Of a stretch of DNA of 64,000 nucleotides, positions 58,008-64,000 are shown in pieces (the first letter of the stretch is position 1; each line of letters starts with the position of its first letter). Location: NCBI RefSeq assembly GCF_014356525.2, contig NC_052516.1, forward strand, positions 24,940,070 to 25,004,069. The letters are read 5' to 3'. The notes under the pieces are model-generated. The model was not told the origin of the DNA. It saw only the letters and a program-made list of their open reading frames with translations, and made no database searches. Source of the DNA: Nilaparvata lugens. Lineage: Eukaryota > Arthropoda > Insecta > Hemiptera > Delphacidae. The translations under genes were made by a program, and so were the position numbers.

Positions 58008-58725
58008 TGTGTGTGAGTGTGTGTGTGTGTGTGTGTGGTGTGTGTGTGTGTGTGTGTGTGTGTATGAGTGTATGTGCGTCTGTGTACACGATATCTCATC
58101 TCCCAATTAACGGAATGACTTGAAATTTGAAACTTGAGGTCCTTACACTATAAGGATCCGACACGAACAATTTCGATCGAAAGCAATTCAAGATGGCAGC
58201 TAAACTGGAGAAAATGTTGTCAAAAACCGGGTTTTTCGCGATTTTCTCAAAAGCGGCTCCAACGATTGTGATTGAATTTATACCTAAAATAGTCATTGAT
58301 AAGCTCTATCAACTGCCACAAGTCCCATATCTGTAAAAATTTCAGGAGCTCCGCCCCATCAATGCAGATAGATTCCCAATTATCAGGCTTCAGATACAAT
58401 TGAAACAAAAACAATCAAGTGGAGTAGAATAAGCATGAAAATCTCTACAATTAATGTTCAGTAACATTTTCACCTAAAATTGAAAATAAGCTTTAAATTC
58501 GAGAAAATGTGATTGATTATTCAATTCCAAATTATTGTTGATTGTATCAAATCATTCACTATGAAGAGATAGCAGACCTCATGTGTGTCTCCAGCGTTAT
58601 TGCCCTGTCACCAGCTGGCTCAAATCTTTGAATAGTAGTCTTGAGATGCGCGGGAACACTAGCGTCAGGTGATCAATTTTCATAACGGCAAGGAAAGTTG
58701 TGTGAGTGCGCCACACCAGATTTTT
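57832..58725 (-). repeat. Family A dispersed repeat, copy 7
   Basis: Full length and reversed: ACTTTCCTTGCCCTATTACC first, long interrupted (GT)n at 57961-58067, CACACCAGATTTTT last. The hairpin at its edge is perfect (ACTTTCCTTGCC...GGTAAGGAAAGT). Confidence 0.9.
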
Positions 58726-58789
58726 AAAGTGAATGTTTCCGTTCAATTGATTTTTGGGTTGGTAGGTCTTAGTTCACAAGTCTACCATG

Positions 58790-59456
58790 TCAAAAATACT
58801 CCAACTTGAACTGAAGGAGCGAGATGAGAATGAGTTTGAGGTGGATGAAGAGAGATGAGAAGGAGGATGAGGAAGTGAAGCAGAAGGAGGAAGATGAGGA
58901 GGAAGAGGAGAAGTAGGAGTAAGACGTGAAATGAATGCCAAGGAGGAGGAGGATGATGAGAAGAAGAAGAAAAAGGAGAAGGAAGTGGAGAAGAAAGAGG
59001 AGGAAGAAGAGTGGGAGGTGGAAGAAAGTGAGGAGGAGGAAAATGAAGAGGAGTAGTGGGAGTAAGAGGTGATGGGAATGACAAGGAGGAGGAGAAGCAG
59101 GATGATGGAGATGAGGAGGAGGAGGAGGAAGAGGAGAAGGATGATGAGGAGGACGAGGAAGAGGTGGAGAGGGGAGAGGAGGAGGAGGAGGAGATGGAGG
59201 GGATGACAAGGAGGAGGTGGAGGATGAGGAGGAAGAGGAAAAGAAGGAGGAGAATGAGTTGAAGGAGAGGAGTTGGAATAGGAGAAGAGGAGGAGAAAGA
59301 GTAAGGGAAAAAGGATGAGGAGGAGGAGTAGGAGGGGGAGAAGAAGGAGGAAAGAAGAAGCAGGAGGAGGTGGTAGAGAAGGAAAAGGAGAAGAATAAGG
59401 AGGAAGAGTAGGAATAGTAGAAGGAGATGAAAAAGGAGGAGATGCAGTAGTTATCA
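58790..59456. repeat. Purine-rich (AGG/GAG) tract
   Basis: gga/gag with no clear period. Minus-strand P/S/L frames and the plus-strand E/R-rich frame at 59056 are artefacts. 59457-59988 beyond it shows nothing. Confidence 0.9.
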
Positions 59457-59988
59457 TATCAGCCCTGATAGTGAGTTAACTACAATATTATTTTCTGCTA
59501 AACATGTTGTTCTGACATGAAAGAAAAGTTTGCGTTTACACTACTGCGTCAACAAACGAAATGACACTAAAACTAAAACTAACACTTAAACTACAACAAT
59601 TTGAGTTCCATAAGTTGGAATAAGACTAGTGACAGTGATGAATTATGATTATGAAGAATGACTTGTCTAACAGTCACTAATTCAATAAAATGAAGTTACC
59701 AAAAAAACTAGTACATGGATGTCGGAACAATACCCAAACGATTCCAAAAATTTAAACATCCCAATGAATTTTTTCTCAATTCAATAGTTCTGTCTAATTC
59801 TATGATATCATACCAATATCATTATAATAATTTCTCATTGATATAAATTCAATAATCACTCCAGAACAGACAAAAATAGTAAGCTATATAATTATCATTA
59901 TCATAAGAATTGAAACAGAAACAAGATATAACAACGGACGAACTACGATATTATTAGATGAACATCCTAATGTCATAACGACAATGTT

Positions 59989-60077
59989 GTTAGGTCATGT
60001 CAGAGGCCCTGAAATTGATCAGCTGCGACCTGAAAACTCTGACACCAGACCTGAGCCAGCCAGGTCACTCGATATCA
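59989..60077 (-). repeat. Dispersed repeat family G, copy 2
   Basis: Reverse complement of 1695-1790, e.g. GTTAGGTCATGTCAGAGG and CACCAGACCTGAGCCAG. Confidence 0.6.
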
Positions 60078-60249
60078 TCATTTTTCTAGGACAATGTTAT
60101 AAGAATATGTTATTAAAAAAACATCCAATTAGATGAAGAGTTTAAAAGTTGAGAGGAATTCTACATTTGAAGAGTCAAATTGAATAAATATCAATTAATG
60201 TTACACATCACAAATATTACACATCTACACATTTGATATTACATATAGA

Positions 60250-60421
60250 TATACTTTTCGTGTAGTTGAGGAGTTGATATTGTGGTAATTATTCATAAAT
60301 TTGTGATGTGTGGTGATTATTCAGTTTATCAGAGATTGACAATGGTGTAATAACCGAAACCGGTCTTTCTAATTATCAATAGATCAGTGGTTTCTTGACA
60401 ATTTCTTAGTCTTTTTCATTC
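60250..60421 (+). repeat. Family F, compact copy
   Basis: The left block (GTGTAGTTGAGGAGTTGATA) and right block (GATTGACAATGGTGTAATAA, CCGAAACCGGTC, GACAATTTCTTAGTC) lie side by side in ~170 bp. Confidence 0.7.
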
Positions 60422-61690
60422 ACATATAGATATCACATAAATATTACACGAGTCATTTTAACATAAATCCGAAAACGATATTATTGTAATTGTGTGATGA
60501 ATTCATGAAATCGAATCAGAAAGCTCTCATATCATATCTCACAGGAGAACGATACAGAAATACAGAAGCCAGGTGCATTATTGTAACATACAAAAGGTTG
60601 AAACTATGAGCTATATGATCTCACTATTATTATCATACGATGTAAATCTCAACAGTCACTAAAGTAGGTACGATATTGACAATATGAGAAGATCATCCAA
60701 TTAGAATTAATCAACATTATCAAATTCACCAATTTTCCAAATGAAATACTTCCGATTTTCAAATATATCAAGAAACTCTATCACATGAATTCCAGGCCTC
60801 ATAGGTCAATTATTTCATGTGCTCAAATTGAACAACTTTAAATCAACCGTTTCCTAAACGGGGGAACTATGGTGCAAGGTACATTCTAGTAACGACATAA
60901 ACTTGGGCGAAATGTTATATTAATGAAGCTACCAGTCCACTGACCACCATACAATTAAATTCTTCAACGACTTTGCATGGAGATCACCAACGGAAAATAT
61001 CGATGACAATGCAAATTAGTAGAGAAGAACATATCCGACAATTTTAAACATGCAGAGCTGCATTTCTGAATCGTATTTCGTTCTGCCCAATCAACAGCAC
61101 AGCAACTCTATTATTTACTTAGTCGCATGGACGCTCATCGGGGAATATTGCTGACATCAACCAGTCCAAATGAGAATTTGCAGCTTTGTTCATTATGTCG
61201 TTTATAATTCTGCCTGTGAGCAACAAACTACTGTTTACTGATGGCTTCTATAGTTTTGACAAACAATGAGCACATGTTTGCTTGGGGGACTTGATAATCC
61301 ACTTTTCAACAATTTTCGCGTCACGTTCCCTCTCTACAACAAGTCTCTGACACATGCTGCAATGCTACGTGATGATTTCTGTCTATTTCCACCTAATGGT
61401 ACAAATCTCTGACAAGTTCTGCGACACAATCGTGTTACATTTAATTTTCTGTCCAGTTACTCTTAGTGCTGTGGCTGTATTTACAAATCTTTTCAATCGC
61501 TTTTATTAGGATCATACTTGTCATGTTTATCGTGTAACTCATGTTCACTCATTCATTAAAATATCATGTTCATTATTCATTCATACTGCTCTATCTCAAA
61601 ATATTGCTAATCGTTTCTATTGTGATTATCCTTGTCATGTTTCTCATGTTCACTATTCAATCTCATGTTTATTCATATTGTCACCTGGTC
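60422..61690. other. No feature recognised
   Basis: AT-rich. The phrase TCATGTTCACTCATTCATTAA-like occurs here (about 61540-61560) and again near 62728-62760 and 62829-62850, a loose local repeat. No gene supported. Confidence 0.4.
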
Positions 61691-61699
61691 ATATGGGAC

Positions 61700-61905
61700 A
61701 TATATATGGATCATAGATATAAAGGAGGATAAAATCTCAGTACCTTTTTAGAAATATTTTATCAGAACATGTTTCGGACATTTATCTGAATAAATGTCCG
61801 ACACATGTTGTGATAAAATATTTCTAAAAGGGAACTGAGATTTTTATTTTCCTTCATATTTATATCACAAGTAGCCCTATACAGAGAAGAGATAAATATG
61901 AAATA
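61700..61905. mobile_element. Family E palindrome, copy 2
   Basis: AAATCTCAGTACCTTTTTAG...GTTTCGGACATTTA and the inverse TAAATGTCCGACACATG...AACTGAGATTTTTATTTT meet with almost no spacer. The outer GTAGCCCTATACAGAGAAG matches the outer border of the 21.9 kb copy. Confidence 0.75.
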
Positions 61906-62983
61906 TATATTCATCTCATATTGATCAGAAGTCTAGAGTTTTCAAATTAAAAGTATGAACAGTATTTTTGTCTTTGAACAATCTTTGTCATCGACAGAAA
62001 GATTGTTCATTTCATTTGTTGTCAATATTAGCTTCTCTTTGTTTCTAATAACAAACGTGCCGCCCGTGCGACAGATAAAAATATGTACTTGAAATGGCTT
62101 TCATGTTTGGCATTGACTTAGTTTATATTAATACCCAAAATTTAGCTTTTGGGGGAGAGCTCGTTCGTTAGGAATGTGAGTAAAGTCCGGCTGATCCAGT
62201 GAAGAAGGCTAGATTTCGTTTCGTTTTATAATACAGTCATTCTGTCAAAGATCGGGCAGTTTAAAAATAATTGTATTATTAAGGTAGACGGGTTCTGAAC
62301 CTATTCATTGGTTCAGTTGATTTTCGTTTTTTTTAATACTCACTGTAAAGTCGCCATCAAACCAGTGGATGCCAAAGGGGGAAGTCATATTCAAAAGGTA
62401 GGTGACAACTGTATCAAATTGTTCTCACTTTTTATAACCACAAAGATTGAATCATCGTAAGCAGCAGCGAGTTGTTTTCCCCATTATATTCAATTTCAAT
62501 ATTGTGTTTGTATATTATATATTCATATTCAACCTTTTTGGAATAGGGTAAAATCAATATTTATCATTTTCAACCATGTAAACCGAAAGATACCAATTAA
62601 ATGAAGTTCCATTATTTCTGTTCTCTTGTGCTATCATAGTTCTTCCCCCGCCTTACAATATAATATACTGCTCTATTTTTTTAATATTATTTGATCGTGT
62701 CTATTGTGATCATCCATCTAATGTTCATCATGTTTACTCATTCACTAAAACGTCATGTTCATTCATTCATTCATACTGCTCTATTTCAAAATATTCTCAA
62801 TCGTTTTTCTATTGTGATCAAACTTCTCATGTTCACTACTCATTCATTAACATATTATGTTTTTCATTCATTATATTCTCCAATTTATTATTTTTTTCAC
62901 ATCCACATCACCTTGATAATTTGTACATTTTGTTCCCATCGATCCTTTGATTACAATGACAATAGAGCCAGTAGTGAATATTA
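61906..62983. other. No feature recognised
   Basis: AT-rich. Contains the loose tcatgttca/ttcattcat repeats (62720-62870). No gene supported. Confidence 0.4.
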
Positions 62984-63259
62984 TCATAAAGGAACAATTG
63001 CATAAGTAGATATCCCATGGTATAGGGCGTTTATGTCGCAACTTTTACTGTTATCTCAAGCTGATAGTCCACGTAGTTCTTTCCTGTGAAGCTCTATGAC
63101 GCTTGTAGTCTCTCATATGTGCTGTTCATAAACTCTTATCCAGTCAAAACAGTAAAAATCTACAATAATCGGCAGTAATCAGCTTGAGATAACAGTAAAA
63201 GTTGCGACATAAACGCCCTATAACATGGGATATCTACTTACGCTAATGTTTCTCTATGA
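62984..63259. mobile_element. Family D fold-back MITE, copy 5
   Basis: 276 bp. The left tip is altered (TCATAAAGGAAC), the right tip intact (GTTTCTCTATGA). TATTA flanks both sides (62979-62983, 63260-63264). Confidence 0.85.
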
Positions 63260-63282
63260 TATTACAGAATAAATTTTGTTGA

Positions 63283-63668
63283 CCTCTCCATAGCCTACCC
63301 TGCAATAAAACACAAACCTATGAATGTGATGTAATGGTTTCCGTTAATAGTTGATTTCCAAGAAAATAATTTTAAAAATTCCTAAGCTATGGTAATGCAA
63401 TGGTTTCCATAAATAGTTCATTTCCAAAAAAATTATTATAAAAACTCCCAAGCAATGGTAATGCAATGGTTTCCATAAATAGTTCATTTCCAATAAAATT
63501 ATTATAAAAACTCTCAAGCAGTGGTAATGCAATGGTTTCCTTAAATAGTTAATTTCCAATAAAATTATTAAAAAAAATGTTGGTCCAGTTACACACACAT
63601 CGATTTTTGGACGTCAAAAGGGGAACAGTCACATTCATAGGTCTGTGTTCCATTGCAGGGTGGGAGAA
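63283..63668. mobile_element. TIR element with internal ~67 bp tandem repeats
   Basis: The left end CCCTGCAATAAAACACAAAC, through CTATGAATGTGA, pairs with TCACATTCATAGGTCTG...CATTGCAGGG at the right. The core holds about 3.5 units starting GGTAATGCAATGGTTTCC (near 63391, 63457, 63523) and a family C-like edge (ATCGATTTTTGGACGTC, about 63601). Flanking duplication not clear. The 84-codon minus-strand frame is a product of the repeat. Confidence 0.7.
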
Positions 63669-63826
63669 AATCAATTAAAACTACTTCTATAGAAAAATTT
63701 ACTCTCTTGGTAAGGACTACAAATATTTACATAGAAATTGAAATTAAAACTACCATTTTCTCAACTTAATTCTATTTTTCACTACATGTACTCAAAATGT
63801 AATTTTCAATGAAGAAGAATTCCCAC

Positions 63827-63860
63827 ACTTGAAATGGCATTACACGTCGAAACATGTTGT
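63827..63860 (+). repeat. Isolated family E-type motif
   Basis: CTTGAAATGGCATTAC followed by GTCGAAACATGTTG. Same two-box layout as at 22.0, 22.3 and 22.46 kb. Confidence 0.5.
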
Positions 63861-63881
63861 AAGATATAATAATTATAAAGT

Positions 63882-64000
63882 GTGAGGGTAAGCACTCCAG
63901 ACCAGCAATTAGGAGGTACTGGGTTCGATTCCCGGGCTGACAATTAATTTTTGTATAGTAGCGCTCATCGAATTTCCATCTAGCTGTTTACCCTGTTGTC
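63882..64000 (+). mobile_element. tRNA-derived SINE, cut by window end
   Basis: B-box GGTTCGATTCC at 63922-63932 within TGGGTTCGATTCCCGGGC, preceded by GGGTAAGCACTCCAGACC. The A-box is weak or lost. The body continues to the last base (AGCGCTCATCGAATTTCC), so the tail is outside. Confidence 0.6.

Noticed and set aside
58774..59457. 227-codon P/S/L-rich frame
   Set aside because: Composition artefact of an AGG-rich tract.
1..64000. Endogenous viral or bacterial gene cluster
   Set aside because: No capsid, polymerase, integrase or operon-like run of genes was recognised. The only enzyme remnants are a LINE RT and a hAT transposase tail.

Overview
The window reads as an AT-rich, repeat-dominated stretch of an animal nuclear genome, most likely an insect. 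Evidence for a eukaryote: non-LTR and LTR retrotransposon remains, tRNA-derived SINEs, several MITE families, long microsatellites, no bacterial-style operons and no intact long gene. The wording of the commonest repeat (the ~850 bp family called A here) reminds me of planthopper (Delphacidae, Hemiptera) assemblies. That is memory, not a search result, so treat the organism call as tentative. I find no confidently identifiable host protein-coding gene. The window is probably intergenic or deep intronic, with about a fifth of its length in purine- or pyrimidine-only low-complexity tracts that create spurious S/F/L-rich or K/E/R-rich reading frames.

Layout. 0-8 kb: GA tract, PIF/Harbinger-type MITE, family D MITE, then an 87 bp pyrimidine minisatellite interrupted by a 5'-inverted LINE (5373-7197) that carries the only clear enzyme domain, a reverse transcriptase remnant. 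8-19 kb: family A and D repeats among (GT)n, CTT and GAA tracts and several fold-back elements. 19-26 kb: pyrimidine tracts, a 0.5 kb palindrome with a repeated TCCGAAAC motif, and a GA minisatellite with higher-order B-A-A organisation. 26-37.5 kb: a duplicated block (26.2-28.3 and 35.2-37.0 kb) around a 100-N gap, plus LTR-like repeats with a tRNA-Lys-type primer-binding site and gag-like ORFs between them. This is a candidate non-autonomous LTR retroelement of about 6.6 kb. 38-46 kb: family D MITE, CT tracts, a triplicated ~470 bp unit carrying a LINE 3' end, and a ~180 bp GA-rich tandem array. 46-50 kb: a 0.95 kb TIR element with TAA target duplications, then a complete-ended hAT element with 8 bp target duplications and a decayed transposase C-terminus. 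50-55 kb: a local duplication (about 1.4 and 1.0 kb) whose first 600 bp is almost identical while the rest has diverged, with a tRNA-derived SINE between the copies. 55-64 kb: more copies of families A, C, D, E, F and G and a second SINE running off the end.

Nothing here works together as a pathway. The coherent story is layered transposition: short non-autonomous elements (five D, seven A, three B copies) inserted into and between low-complexity tracts, followed by local duplication. The most unusual items are the LTR-type element lacking pol, the fixed-boundary LINE 3' module, the repeated hammerhead-like motifs, and the assembly gap that falls inside a large palindrome.
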